A stretch of 64,000 nt of DNA from Pseudohalocynthiibacter aestuariivivens (GTDB lineage: Bacteria; Pseudomonadota; Alphaproteobacteria; Rhodobacterales; Rhodobacteraceae). Below are positions 1 through 8,538 of the stretch, one piece after another. The position numbers were made by a program, and so were the translations under genes. Every line of letters begins with the position of its first letter. Position 1 is the stretch's first letter. Below the pieces are notes generated by a model. It ran no database searches. It saw only the letters and a list, made by a program, of their open reading frames with translations, and was not told where the DNA came from. The stretch spans positions 1 to 64,000 of the forward strand of contig NZ_JAGFNU010000003.1 in NCBI RefSeq assembly GCF_018457175.1, given 5' to 3'.

Positions 1-124
1 CATCAATGTTTGGCTCAGGCAATACAACCGGATAAGACCACATCACGCATTGAACATGCGCCCGCCAGTGCTTGAAACCTTATTAGAGAAAACGAAAATT
101 ACTGGTACTGAAATTGGGGGCTAG
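1..124 (+). mobile_element. IS3-type transposase, C-terminal end (cut by window edge)
   Basis: The frame beginning at base 2 is open to the TAG at 122-124 and reads 40 residues, including WLRQYNRIRPHHALNMRPP. The W-x2-YN-x2-RPH-x-AL pattern is the hallmark of the C-terminal end of the DDE integrase core of IS3-family transposases. The start lies left of the window, so it cannot be said whether the element is intact. The following roughly 130 bases should hold the right end of the insertion sequence; no terminal inverted repeat can be assigned without the left end. Confidence 0.75.
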
Positions 125-260
125 ACAAGAGGTTCAAAAAGGGTCGCTCAAGAACAAACAATGAAAAATCGCTTGCGATATTCCAACGGCTGCACTCCGG
201 ACATTGCTGCCGCTCGTAACGTCAAGCCCTCAGTGAGACGTTTTTGCCTCAGCAACGGAT

Positions 261-581
261 CTATTCCTTTGGGACTATCGTGACTGAACACTCTTCATTT
301 GTGTCGAGGCCAGCCCCTCGGCACTGCGGCTCGGTCAAGTTAAAGAAGAATACGTCCGACCCCTTGCCCCAAGGTCGGATATTCCTCTCAAACGGCTCTG
401 ATCCGTTCAGCATCACATTGGCAAGAAAAGCTCCTGTATGTTCTTGCAAGTGTTCTGGCCTCACAACGATATAGCGGGGCAGATTGGCCTGTTTGCGTAG
501 AATTCTGGCTGAGAATGTTATCTTGCCTTGAGCCACGTATTCAACCCCCGTTTTGGTCTGCATATCTGCGTTAGCCTTCAT
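261..581 (-). CDS. DUF1905-like small protein
   Basis: A 106-residue protein. The central and C-terminal part (residues about 18-102: an FSARIL strand, then ANVMLNG, PFERNI, RPWGKG and a final VTIV strand) has the layout of the small beta-barrel DUF1905 family, which often forms part of YdeI/OmpD-associated proteins. No catalytic residues are recognisable and the family has no firm biochemical role. The gene lies next to a transposase end, so it may belong to a rearranged segment. The ATG at 581 overlaps the end of a possible 46-codon reading frame. Assignment is by motif resemblance only. Confidence 0.5.
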   Translation of the reverse strand: MKANADMQTKTGVEYVAQGKITFSARILRKQANLPRYIVVRPEHLQEHTGAFLANVMLNGSEPFERNIRPWGKGSDVFFFNLTEPQCRGAGLDTNEECSVTIVPKE

Positions 582-711
582 AATGCTTACTTGCTAAGGC
601 GCAGTCAATTGACCGGTCATGGGCTCGGAGATACCGTTCGGCGCTGACTTTTGCGTCCTTGCCCGCAAATAGATTCTTGTGCGCCTTTAACGCCTCTTTT
701 GCGAATACCAT
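571..711 (-). CDS. possible small ORF upstream of the DUF1905-like gene
   Basis: An open frame of 46 codons from ATG at 711 to TAA at 571, rich in Ala, Lys and His. It overlaps the start of the DUF1905-like gene by 11 nt, which would allow translational coupling. The frame stays open for some 20 codons upstream of the ATG. No family is recognised. It may be a remnant of a longer gene broken during the rearrangement that left the transposase end nearby, or it may not be a gene. Confidence 0.2.
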   Translation of the reverse strand: MVFAKEALKAHKNLFAGKDAKVSAERYLRAHDRSIDCALASKHYEG

Positions 712-788
712 CAAGGCTTTGACGCAGGCGGACTGCACAGGCTGGGTCGAAAACGGGCGACCTGGAGTGGATTAGGCCGGTGGGCGCT

Positions 789-2258
789 TCAAACCAATGG
801 GAATGTAGGGCGCGGGACGTTTTTGTAGTCCAAGGACGCGTAATTCAGCGTGCAGAGAGCGCCACTATCGCAGACGATAATACGCCCGGCAATCGGGGTG
901 AATGCAGCGCGGAAATGCTGCATGGATTTTAGTGCGACGACGGACTTCGATGCGGGATCGATTCCAAAGGTTTCAAATTGTCGCAAATCCAGCATCTGGT
1001 GCGCGATACTGACGATCAGAATATCGATCCCCGCGACGTTAAGGACGGCTGTGAGTCCAAAGCTACGCTCTAACCCACCCAGGATCGGACCGTTGCCGAC
1101 AACGTGGCCATCTCCGGTCCATTTAACGGTGCCGGTCACGCTGAGTGGACCACCTCCATAGGTCGGCGCCGTCGCGCCACCGATGGAAATCGTGATCTCA
1201 GAACCTACCGCCAAGCCTTGAAGGGCCATTGCTGCCTTTGCGTCGATCAGCGGACCGAAACAGGCCTTTGTCACGCCGGCATCAAGCAAGGCTGCCAAAA
1301 GGTTCGTAGCATCGCCGTAAGCCCCGGACCCGGGATTATCGGCATAGTCGGCAATGATAAGCGGACCTGTTTCGCCGTTCCAGTTCACAGCAACGTCAGC
1401 GGCCTCAGAAACTGTCAGGTAGCTATTCAAAGATTCGTGCCGTCTTTCCCAGATGTCATCGGCCAATTCCTCGGCGATAGTCTGATGTGCGGCGAAATCC
1501 CCCTCGCAGGTGATCAGGACGGTCGGGCCTACCTCGGCAATATCGGCGCAGGGGAATGCGCCATTGATGCTGATCGCAAAAACGCTTTTGCGCGTCTCAT
1601 AGGCGCGGGCAAGGGCGTGGCGGCCAATCATTGGCCCCAGGTCGGTGCGCCCGCCACTGGCCTCTTCCAGCATCGGGCGGTGCGCGCGCAGGGTCCTGGG
1701 CCGAATATCTCCCGTCATCGCGCGCTGCAACAACTCGGCCGCGCGGCGTCCGGTGGTGCGGATATCGACATGTGGGTATGTGGTGAAAGATACGAGGATT
1801 TGCGCCAGGTCGCACATCGCCGTGGTGACATTGGCATGCGGGTCTAGCGTAACTGCGATGGGTAGGTCTGGACCGATAACAGCCCGCAAACGACGTAATA
1901 TCTCGCCTTCACCATCCTCGCAGAAATCGGTGACCATTGCGCCGTGCAATATCAGGAACACGCCATCCCACTGTGCGTCAGCGGCGGCGATCAGGGGCGC
2001 AGTCAATGTATCGAAGGCCTCGCGTGTCACAGGGCCGCCCGGGCCTGCAGCGGCACTCAGGACATGGGTGATCTCCCAGTCATAATCGCGCCCCGTATCC
2101 AGCAATCCGGCCAGTTCGGTATTCTTGTCGCCACGCATCGTGATCGCCTGATCACCCTCCATAAAGTAACGGTTGCGAAAGCTTTGCACTGTCGTTGGAT
2201 GGATATTGAACGTGTTGGTTTCATGCGAAATTTCGGCGCTAAGGACTTTGAAGCTCAA
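789..2258 (-). CDS. M81-family metallopeptidase (MlrC/microcystinase-like)
   Basis: A 489-residue protein, the usual length for the M81/DUF1485 family named after MlrC, the microcystin-linearising peptidase. Visible motifs are SHETNTF (residues 11-17), HGAMV (105-109), DPHAN (139-143) and YPHVD (161-165), which carry the acidic and histidine zinc ligands of the family. No signal peptide is seen, so it is probably cytosolic. In proteobacteria these proteins usually sit with peptide or amide catabolic genes; here it stands alone, convergent with nothing and divergent from the dnaJ-like gene. The true substrate cannot be read from sequence and the microcystin link is only family-level. Confidence 0.85.
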   Translation of the reverse strand: MSFKVLSAEISHETNTFNIHPTTVQSFRNRYFMEGDQAITMRGDKNTELAGLLDTGRDYDWEITHVLSAAAGPGGPVTREAFDTLTAPLIAAADAQWDGVFLILHGAMVTDFCEDGEGEILRRLRAVIGPDLPIAVTLDPHANVTTAMCDLAQILVSFTTYPHVDIRTTGRRAAELLQRAMTGDIRPRTLRAHRPMLEEASGGRTDLGPMIGRHALARAYETRKSVFAISINGAFPCADIAEVGPTVLITCEGDFAAHQTIAEELADDIWERRHESLNSYLTVSEAADVAVNWNGETGPLIIADYADNPGSGAYGDATNLLAALLDAGVTKACFGPLIDAKAAMALQGLAVGSEITISIGGATAPTYGGGPLSVTGTVKWTGDGHVVGNGPILGGLERSFGLTAVLNVAGIDILIVSIAHQMLDLRQFETFGIDPASKSVVALKSMQHFRAAFTPIAGRIIVCDSGALCTLNYASLDYKNVPRPTFPLV

Positions 2259-2658
2259 GTAAGTGACCCTTCAGATCGGATGGCGACAAGTGTCACTAAA
2301 GTCGCCACGGGCCAACAACGCTGGCGTTTCAGACATGCATAGGGACGTAGCACGCGCGCATCTGTCGGTAAAGGCGTACCCTGACTGCAGATCGGGTAGG
2401 CTTGGCGGAGTTGCCAGACCAATCGAACCAGCCTCGGCCAGATCGGTTCGAACTCAGTGCCATTGCTGGTTCGTCGGTCTCTTAGGTCGCTTCCTCATAG
2501 GTCGGTTCGAGACGAATTGTCAGCCATCAAATGACTTGCATCAAGGAGTTAGGCTAGGAGCTACTATTAGTATAACTTGATTGCCTATGCTTTCGGGCGA
2601 GGCATCTTGTACTATAGCTCGTCTCTGCTTGCGGAGTTTCAAAAACTGAGAGGTCCCG
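2259..2658. other. 400-bp divergent intergenic region
   Basis: Separates the minus-strand metallopeptidase from the plus-strand dnaJ-like gene and must hold promoters for both. It contains short direct repeats of GGTCGGTTCGA-like sequence around 2440-2510 and a possible FNR-type box near 2531. No gene is seen in it. Confidence 0.5.
2531..2576 (+). promoter_or_regulatory. possible FNR/CRP-type box and -10 ahead of the dnaJ-like gene
   Basis: ATGACTTGCATCAA at 2531-2544 matches the FNR-type pattern TTGAY-N4-RTCAA except at the first base. AT-rich candidates for a -10 element (TATTAG at 2565, TATAAC at 2571) lie at a distance that would put the box about 40-45 bp upstream of transcription start, as at class II FNR promoters. 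This suggests low-oxygen or NO control of the chaperone pair. It is inferred from one site only. Confidence 0.35.
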
Positions 2659-3588
2659 ATGAGCGACGACCCATATGCGGCCCTTGGCCTGAAAAAATCA
2701 GCCACTGCTGAGGATATCAAGAAGGCCTATCGAAAGATCGCCCGGACAAGTCATCCCGACTTGAATCCCGACGATCCCAAGGCCGAGGCCAAGTTCAAGG
2801 CAGCGTCACACGCCTATGATCTGCTAAAAGACCCCGAGACCCGCGCCCGGTTTGACCGTGGCGAGATTGACGCAAGCGGGGCCGAGCAACAGGAGCGAAG
2901 ATTCTACAAGGAATATGCCGAAGCACCGGGCAATCCATATCGCTCTGGCCAGCGGTTTGAAGACTTTGGCGAGGCTTCCGACATATTCGCAGAGTTTATG
3001 CGCCAGAAGGGGTACAGAGACCGCCAGGAATCTGGGCAGCGCTTCAATGTTCGGGGACAGGACCAACGCTACGCGCTCGAGATACCTTTTCTCGAAGCGG
3101 TCAACGGTGGGACGACACGGATCACGATGCCAAACGGCTCTGCCCTCCAAGTCAAAATTCCCAAAGGAAGCGACGACGGCCAGACGATCCGGCTGCGGGG
3201 TAAGGGAGAGCCAGGATATGGTGAAGGTCCGCCTGGTGACGCGCTGATCACTCTGTCCGTGCGCCCGCATTCCCTGTTTCGCCGGGAGGGTAATGATATT
3301 TTGATAACACTGCCTGTCACGCTTGATGAGGCCATTTTGGGCGCACAAGTCGAAACACCGACGATTGATGGGAGTGTCAAGCTGTCAATCCCGAAAGGAG
3401 CCAGCAGCGGTCAGATACTGCGTCTACGCGGCCGTGGCGTCAAATCCATCGGTACCAAATCGCGCGGCGATCAGAAAGTTGAACTGCGTATCGTCGCACC
3501 GCCCGAAATTGATGACGCGCTGGCCGAATTCATGGAAAACTGGCGCAAGACCAACGCTTATGATCCGCGCAAGGGGATGAAGATATGA
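2659..3588 (+). CDS. cbpA: CbpA-like DnaJ co-chaperone
   Basis: A 309-residue class B J-protein. The J domain occupies residues 1-68 with HPD at 32-34; a linker of about 50 residues rich in charged and Gly/Tyr residues follows; residues about 125-300 form the two C-terminal beta-barrel substrate-binding domains (motifs IPKGSDDGQTIRLRGKG and IPKGASSGQILRLRGRG). There is no cysteine-rich zinc domain, which separates it from true DnaJ and places it with CbpA. It would stimulate DnaK ATPase activity. The next gene encodes a CbpM-type modulator and overlaps by 4 nt, which supports the CbpA assignment. Confidence 0.9.
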   Translation: MSDDPYAALGLKKSATAEDIKKAYRKIARTSHPDLNPDDPKAEAKFKAASHAYDLLKDPETRARFDRGEIDASGAEQQERRFYKEYAEAPGNPYRSGQRFEDFGEASDIFAEFMRQKGYRDRQESGQRFNVRGQDQRYALEIPFLEAVNGGTTRITMPNGSALQVKIPKGSDDGQTIRLRGKGEPGYGEGPPGDALITLSVRPHSLFRREGNDILITLPVTLDEAILGAQVETPTIDGSVKLSIPKGASSGQILRLRGRGVKSIGTKSRGDQKVELRIVAPPEIDDALAEFMENWRKTNAYDPRKGMKI

Positions 3589-3926
3589 TCGACTTCTATT
3601 CCGAAGAAGACGCCATCGCCACTGTTGCGCGCCTAACCCACACGCAGTTGCTTTCTTTCGTCAAAGCCCGGATTGTGACACCAATGCAATCCGAAAGCGG
3701 CCCGGTTTATCGCCAGATAGACCTCGTGAGGATGGAGCTGCTCTGTGAATTGTCCGAGCAATTTGAACTTGATGACGACGCGCTTGGGGTTGTCATCTCG
3801 CTGATTGACCAGCTTCATGGGGTTCGGGCCGAACTACGAGCCTTTGTTGATGCGATTGCGAGCGAGCCAGCCGACGTGCGTGAAAGGATCAGCGAGGCTG
3901 TGCGGGCGACACGATCTACCGGATAG
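3585..3926 (+). CDS. cbpM: CbpM-like chaperone modulator
   Basis: A 113-residue, mostly helical acidic protein starting inside the stop codon of the upstream J-protein gene (ATGA overlap), so the two are translationally coupled. Size, helix content, the MerR-like N-terminal part (residues 1-60) and position match CbpM, which binds the J domain of CbpA and blocks its action on DnaK. Sequence similarity to CbpM is weak across species, so the call leans on gene order. Confidence 0.75.
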   Translation: MIDFYSEEDAIATVARLTHTQLLSFVKARIVTPMQSESGPVYRQIDLVRMELLCELSEQFELDDDALGVVISLIDQLHGVRAELRAFVDAIASEPADVRERISEAVRATRSTG

Positions 3927-3996
3927 GTCAAATGGGGGCTCAAAACGGCCATGTGCAGCTTTACGTTCGTGGTGGCATAACTCGACGCTGATATCC

Positions 3997-4315
3997 GGCA
4001 CTAAGCGCGCTCCAAATCGGTGGCTTGCCTCAATGCTTCCGAATTGATCGGCTTATGCACTGCCTTCATCAGTAAACCGATAAGACTGATTGCAGTGACG
4101 AAAACTTTGCCCGAACCCGCCCTCCTAAGCATCCTTAGCTCAGCTGGATAGAGCGCCGCCCTTCGAAGTTGGAGAGGATGACTTACATTAAAAACATAAT
4201 ACATTGAATTTTAACATTGAATTTCGTCGCAAAACTTTAAAGAGAGCCGTTTTCAAGAGTTGCGGCTCAATAGACCCACTCCCCAAATTCGAACTTAAAG
4301 CCATCGGCCGAAAAT
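3997..4315 (+). repeat. tRNA-Arg-derived boundary repeat, copy 1 (diverged)
   Basis: Bases 3997-4168 align with the upstream region and first 40 nt of the tRNA-Arg gene at 18152, with scattered substitutions and small indels. Bases 4169-4315 (starting TTGGAGAGGATG) align instead with 11558-11703 of copy 2, at roughly two thirds identity by eye. The switch point, directly after the anticodon loop sequence, is the same in copies 1 and 2. The arrangement resembles a site-specific recombination junction (attL-like) at the left border of an inserted cassette. This copy is the more decayed one. Confidence 0.8.
4129..4168 (+). pseudogene. 5' half of a tRNA-Arg gene (copy 1)
   Basis: Forty nucleotides starting GCATCCTTAGCTCAGCTGG match the acceptor 5' strand, D arm and anticodon arm 5' side of tRNA-Arg up to the base after the anticodon loop. 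There are four substitutions relative to the intact gene, one of which changes the anticodon loop to CTTCGAA. The 3' half is absent, so no functional tRNA can form. Confidence 0.85.
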
Positions 4316-4444
4316 CTGGGAACGCATCTCAAACACTTGTGTCGGTCTTTGTGGTGGATGGTCGCAAATCTGCAAACTTAAAATACAAAACTCAGTTTAT
4401 GTTGCAAGCGACTGAATGCAGAGCTTATCATACGGAGCAGCACT

Positions 4445-6472
4445 ATGGATCCACTCCTCCAACCCTTCCAGATCAAGCATCTGACGCTGCGCAATCGTAT
4501 CATTAGCACAGCACATGCACCGTCTTATCAAGAAGGCGGGCATCCGCGCGAAAGGTATCGCCTTTATCACGAAGAAAAAGCGAAGGGAGGCATTGGGCTG
4601 ACAATCATTGGGGGCTCCACCAATATCGCACCTGACAGCCCTTCGGTGTTTGGCCAACTTTATGCGGGCGATGACAGTATCATCCCGTGGTTCAGGGAAC
4701 TGACGGATGGGGTGCGGTCGCATGGCGCGGCTGTGATGTGTCAGATCACCCACATGGGGCGACGCACTGCGTGGGACGATGGGCATTGGCTGCCGGTCGC
4801 AGGGCCTTCGGGCGTGCGGGAACGGGCGCATCGATCCTTTCCCAAGGTGATGGAACCCGAAGACATCACCCGGATCATCGCGGACTTTTCGGATGCGGCA
4901 AAGCGGTGCCAGGATGGTGGCTTTGACGGGATCGAGTTGCTGTCGCATTCGCATCTTTTAGGGCAGTTTTTGTCCCCCTTGGTGAACAACAGGGACGACG
5001 ATTATGGCGGTTCCTTAGACAACCGGATGCGACTGACATTACAGGTCATCGAGGCGGTGCGCGATGCCGTTGGCTCCGATTTTATCTTGGGTATGCGCGT
5101 GACAGGGGATGAACTGGCAAAGGGCGGTTTGGAGGCGGAAGAATGTGTTGAAATTGCACAGAAGATCGAGGCCACAGGTGCCGTCGACTTTCTGAATGTT
5201 CTGGCCGGTGCACCTTACGATGATCTAGGACTGGCAGGCTGGGTCGCCCCAATGGGGATGCCCGCTGCACCACATTTGACTATCGCCGGTCGCATCCGCA
5301 GTGTTGTTGATCTGCCGATCTTCCATGCTGGCGGTGTTGCCGATATAGCAACGGCCCGTCACGCGGTCGCGAATGGGCTCGTTGATCTGATCGGTATGAC
5401 GCGTGCACATTTGGCGGATCCTTATCTGGCACAAAAGCTAAGCCGCGGGGACGAAGAGCGTATTCGCCCCTGTGTCGGCCTTGGCTATTGTGTGGACCGT
5501 GTCAATCAGGGCAAGGCGGCTGTGTGCGGCCACAATGCGGCGACGGGGCGCGAAGCAAAGATGCCTCATATAATTCAAAAGGCACCAGAAGCACGCAAGG
5601 TTGTAATTGTTGGCGGTGGGCCCGGTGGGTTGGAGGCTGCGCGCATCTGTGCCGAACGGGGCCACAACGTAGTGCTGTTTGAGGCCAGTGACCGCTTGGG
5701 TGGGCAGATCAACCTTGCGGCTAAAGGTATGACCCGTCGTCAGATTTGGGGAACTGCCGACTGGCTAATCAATGAGGTGACGTATCTGGGTGTCGTTCAG
5801 CGCCTGAACTACTATGCAGAACCGGATGATATCACAGCTGAAAATCCCGACGTTGTCATTATCGCTACGGGCGGTTGGCCGGAAGCGTTGGATGTTCCCG
5901 GCAATCATCTAACGACCTCTAGCTGGGATGTATTGAGCGGTGAGTCGCGCCTAAACGGAGATATCTTGTTGTTCGACGAGGTCGGTGAGCAATCGGCGCT
6001 GGTCTGCGCCGACGTCATGGCCCGCGCCAACTGCTCGGTTGTTCTTGTCACACCGGATCGTATGGTCGCCCATGAATTGGGGCCGACAAACTCAGCAGTC
6101 GTTTTGCGTGATCTCGCGAAGCAAGGCGTGGCGTTCGAGTGTTTTTTCGACCTTGTTTCTGTCGAGATGGATGGCAACCGCAAACACGTGACATTACGCC
6201 ATGTGCTAACCGGTGAAACCATCAATCGTGTTGTCGATCATGTTGTCGTGGAACATGGGGTTACGCCAATGGACGAGCTTTATCATGCACTGAAGCCAGG
6301 TGCGCGCAACAACGGGCAATTGGATTACACAGCGATGATCGCGGGAACGATTCCTTTTACCAATACCAACCCGGCCGGATCCTATGATTTGGCGCGTCTG
6401 GGCGACGCGGTCTCGAGCCGCAACATACATGCAGCAGTGTATGATGCGCTTCGAATCTGCAAGGATATCTGA
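4445..6472 (+). CDS. FMN/FAD/Fe-S oxidoreductase of the trimethylamine dehydrogenase / dienoyl-CoA reductase type
   Basis: A 675-residue protein with the three-part layout of this family. Residues 1-330 are an Old-Yellow-Enzyme-like FMN barrel (LRNRII, HMGRR, then HLLGQFLSP and DDYGGS, the active-site loop). Residues about 343-361 are the Fe-S segment. From residue 385 an FAD/NAD(P) two-domain fold begins with VGGGPGG. Related enzymes demethylate N-methylated amines or N-methylprolines or reduce enoyl compounds; the substrate here is not decidable. In the Fe-S segment cysteines are at 343, 349 and 361, while the position of the second family ligand is Leu346. First gene of tRNA cassette 1, convergent with a LysR gene. 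Confidence 0.85.
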   Translation: MDPLLQPFQIKHLTLRNRIISTAHAPSYQEGGHPRERYRLYHEEKAKGGIGLTIIGGSTNIAPDSPSVFGQLYAGDDSIIPWFRELTDGVRSHGAAVMCQITHMGRRTAWDDGHWLPVAGPSGVRERAHRSFPKVMEPEDITRIIADFSDAAKRCQDGGFDGIELLSHSHLLGQFLSPLVNNRDDDYGGSLDNRMRLTLQVIEAVRDAVGSDFILGMRVTGDELAKGGLEAEECVEIAQKIEATGAVDFLNVLAGAPYDDLGLAGWVAPMGMPAAPHLTIAGRIRSVVDLPIFHAGGVADIATARHAVANGLVDLIGMTRAHLADPYLAQKLSRGDEERIRPCVGLGYCVDRVNQGKAAVCGHNAATGREAKMPHIIQKAPEARKVVIVGGGPGGLEAARICAERGHNVVLFEASDRLGGQINLAAKGMTRRQIWGTADWLINEVTYLGVVQRLNYYAEPDDITAENPDVVIIATGGWPEALDVPGNHLTTSSWDVLSGESRLNGDILLFDEVGEQSALVCADVMARANCSVVLVTPDRMVAHELGPTNSAVVLRDLAKQGVAFECFFDLVSVEMDGNRKHVTLRHVLTGETINRVVDHVVVEHGVTPMDELYHALKPGARNNGQLDYTAMIAGTIPFTNTNPAGSYDLARLGDAVSSRNIHAAVYDALRICKDI

Positions 6473-6490
6473 GCGAATTGGTCACTTTGG

Positions 6491-6514
6491 TAAGGTTTAT
6501 CGACACCTTATTTT
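6491..6514 (+). terminator. weak hairpin between convergent genes
   Basis: TAAGGT (6491-6496) and ACCTTA (6505-6510) can pair around an 8-nt loop and are followed by TTTT. The stem is short, so it is at best a weak terminator for the flavoprotein gene. Confidence 0.35.
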
Positions 6515-6532
6515 GAAAGACTAGAGCGGCAT

Positions 6533-7417
6533 TCAAAAAACAGCTTTACCTTGTAACAGGTCTCGGTGTTTCTCAAATGCCAAAGCGATGTGGTTCATGA
6601 AAGTACGCACACGGGCGTTTGACATCATATCACGGTGCACCAAAACCCAAATCCAATCGTTTGGTTCAGCTTCGGCTGTGGGAATACGGCGGATACCGGG
6701 GGCGACATCGCCGATGAAGCAAGGCAGGGATGCAATACCCATGTGATCTTGTATGGCGGTTAGCTGCAGGACGTCAGAATACATATTTCCGCGCACGGGG
6801 ATGGATGGAAATTTCTTCTTTTGCGGCCATTTTAAATGGTTTTCGGCGTCCCCCCAGCCCAGCCAATGGCAATCAAGTGGCTCGTTTACGGGATTGTGGC
6901 TTTTTAGATATTGATGGCTGGCATAGGCTGACCGGTAAATCTGAATAACGCGTTTACCGGCCAAAGAATGCGGGGGGTTATCAACATGGCGTATGGCGAT
7001 ATCGGCGTCTCGCGCGGCAAGATCCCTAACGCGGCAGGTCATGTTTATGTCAAGGTTAACATCGGGGTAAAGTTGCATGAATTCATGGATTGCAGGCATA
7101 AGCAGATGGGTCGCAAAGCCGATAGGCAGGGTTATGCGGATGTCCCCCTCTAGGCGCGCGTCTTTGCCTGTCAGGTCCAGTTCTATATCATTGAATTCGT
7201 CGTAGATGATATCTGCCGAACGGGTCAGGCGTTGCCCTGCCTCGGTCAGACGATAGCCACTTGGCAGGCGGTTGAACAGTTTTGTTCCCAGATCGTTTTC
7301 CAGCATCTTTAATCGTCTGGCGCAAGACGTGTGATGCATATCGAGTTTGTCTGCAGCTTTCTTCAAGCCGCCGGTTTTAACGACTGCACGAAATATTTTC
7401 AGATCATCCCAGTTCAT
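6533..7417 (-). CDS. LysR-family transcriptional regulator (cassette 1)
   Basis: A 294-residue regulator. Residues 1-60 form the winged helix-turn-helix, beginning MNWDDLKIFRAVV and containing KLDMHHTSCARRLKMLE; the rest is the periplasmic-binding-like effector domain. The ATG at 7417 was chosen because the helix-turn-helix of this family starts right at the N terminus; an upstream ATG at 7492 would add 25 unrelated residues. It diverges from the exported protein gene at 7539 and likely regulates it, the flavoprotein gene, or both. The N terminus resembles that of the LysR in cassette 2. Confidence 0.9.
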   Translation of the reverse strand: MNWDDLKIFRAVVKTGGLKKAADKLDMHHTSCARRLKMLENDLGTKLFNRLPSGYRLTEAGQRLTRSADIIYDEFNDIELDLTGKDARLEGDIRITLPIGFATHLLMPAIHEFMQLYPDVNLDINMTCRVRDLAARDADIAIRHVDNPPHSLAGKRVIQIYRSAYASHQYLKSHNPVNEPLDCHWLGWGDAENHLKWPQKKKFPSIPVRGNMYSDVLQLTAIQDHMGIASLPCFIGDVAPGIRRIPTAEAEPNDWIWVLVHRDMMSNARVRTFMNHIALAFEKHRDLLQGKAVF

Positions 7418-7538
7418 TGATGTGTCTCGTTCAAGGGTCGCATATTTGCGCCGTATAAATGTGATTTTGCGAACTGTGCAGTAAAATTGCATTCACGTAC
7501 AAGCCTGCCATCCAAATGCTCAACCGAAAGAAAAAGAA

Positions 7539-8333
7539 ATGACACGTAAAATATCGACCATCGGCAAGATGATACCAAAGCTGTCTTTTACGCGGCTTGC
7601 GGGGGTACTTAGTGCCGCTATTATTGCGTTAACCCTTGTAACAACACCAGTTTCAGCTCAATCACGCGAAGCCACGGTTCTGTTAAAGGCTGACACTGTG
7701 ATCGAGGTTTCTTACGGCTCAATCGAAGGTGGTAAAGAAATGCAGTTAATGGGGGATTACCTGCCGAAGATTATGCCGATTGTAGAATCGTACGGTGGCA
7801 AAATGCTGGGCAACTTTCAGGTAACAGCCGTTACCGGCGGGGAAATAACACCACAGATGGTTGCTATCTTTGAATGGCCCAGCTTGGAAGCTCGCAATGA
7901 AATGCACGCGGACGAGGCAGCCAAAGAACTGTTCCCGCTGCGTGAAGACGCGATGACATTTTTCAAGCAGGCGTTTTATACGGTTGACGAAGATACGCCA
8001 CTGACATTCCATGAAGATAAAACATATGAGTTTTTCACAGCGTGGTTAACCTTTGCTGCCAAAGCGTCATTGCCAGCGTACTTCGTAATGTCGGATGCGC
8101 CCAAACAAAATTATGGCCCACCACGCTTTATCGCCACACTGAAGCCGTTGGAAGATGGGCCAAACGGTAGCTATGTTCTGAACCCGGATATGGCTGGCAT
8201 TGTTGAGTGGAACAATACTGCTACTTACTACGGTCTAGTCAATAATCCCGGCTTTAAGCTGGCCGCACCTTTGTTGTCTGCATCTGTGTCCCGCTTGGAT
8301 ATGGTGCATACAAGGTTCGCGTTTCCGCAATAA
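7539..8333 (+). CDS. exported protein with tandem dimeric alpha-beta-barrel-like repeats
   Basis: A 264-residue protein. Residues about 17-40 are a hydrophobic signal segment ending PVSAQ, a probable signal peptidase I site, so the product is likely periplasmic. The mature part contains IMPIVESYGGKMLG and MVAIFEWPSLEARNEMHAD, which resemble the DUF1330/NIPSNAP type of ferredoxin-like fold; the second half (YVLNPDMAGIVEWNN) looks like a weaker second copy. No catalytic residues are evident. Divergent from the LysR gene and followed by a strong terminator, it forms a single-gene transcript. Function unknown. Confidence 0.65.
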   Translation: MTRKISTIGKMIPKLSFTRLAGVLSAAIIALTLVTTPVSAQSREATVLLKADTVIEVSYGSIEGGKEMQLMGDYLPKIMPIVESYGGKMLGNFQVTAVTGGEITPQMVAIFEWPSLEARNEMHADEAAKELFPLREDAMTFFKQAFYTVDEDTPLTFHEDKTYEFFTAWLTFAAKASLPAYFVMSDAPKQNYGPPRFIATLKPLEDGPNGSYVLNPDMAGIVEWNNTATYYGLVNNPGFKLAAPLLSASVSRLDMVHTRFAFPQ

Positions 8334-8366
8334 GGGACGCAAACCATTTTTTTAATGTAGTAACAG

Positions 8367-8401
8367 CCATCACCCGACGTAGAACGGGTGGTGGTATTTT
8401 T
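8367..8401 (+). terminator. rho-independent terminator after the exported protein gene
   Basis: CCATCACCCG (8367-8376) pairs with CGGGTGGTGG (8385-8394) over 10 base pairs with one G-T wobble, an 8-nt loop, then TATTTTT. Well placed 33 bases after the stop codon. Confidence 0.8.
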
Positions 8402-8538
8402 GGCTCGGGTACATGGCCATCGCATCCGCCAGAAATCGAGCACAAAATGACCCTAAAATTTTAACTGGACAACAATTCAAAACACGCTTCCATAGTGCAG
8501 AAAGAAACGTTCACGGTCTTACTTGAAAGGGGGGGGGC

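Larger units (their letters stand above)
3927..4444. other. 518-bp intergenic region containing tRNA-derived repeat copy 1
   Basis: Holds no credible protein gene. It is largely filled by copy 1 of the tRNA-Arg-derived repeat (3997-4315), followed by about 130 bases of AT-rich leader before the flavoprotein gene at 4445. Confidence 0.7.
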
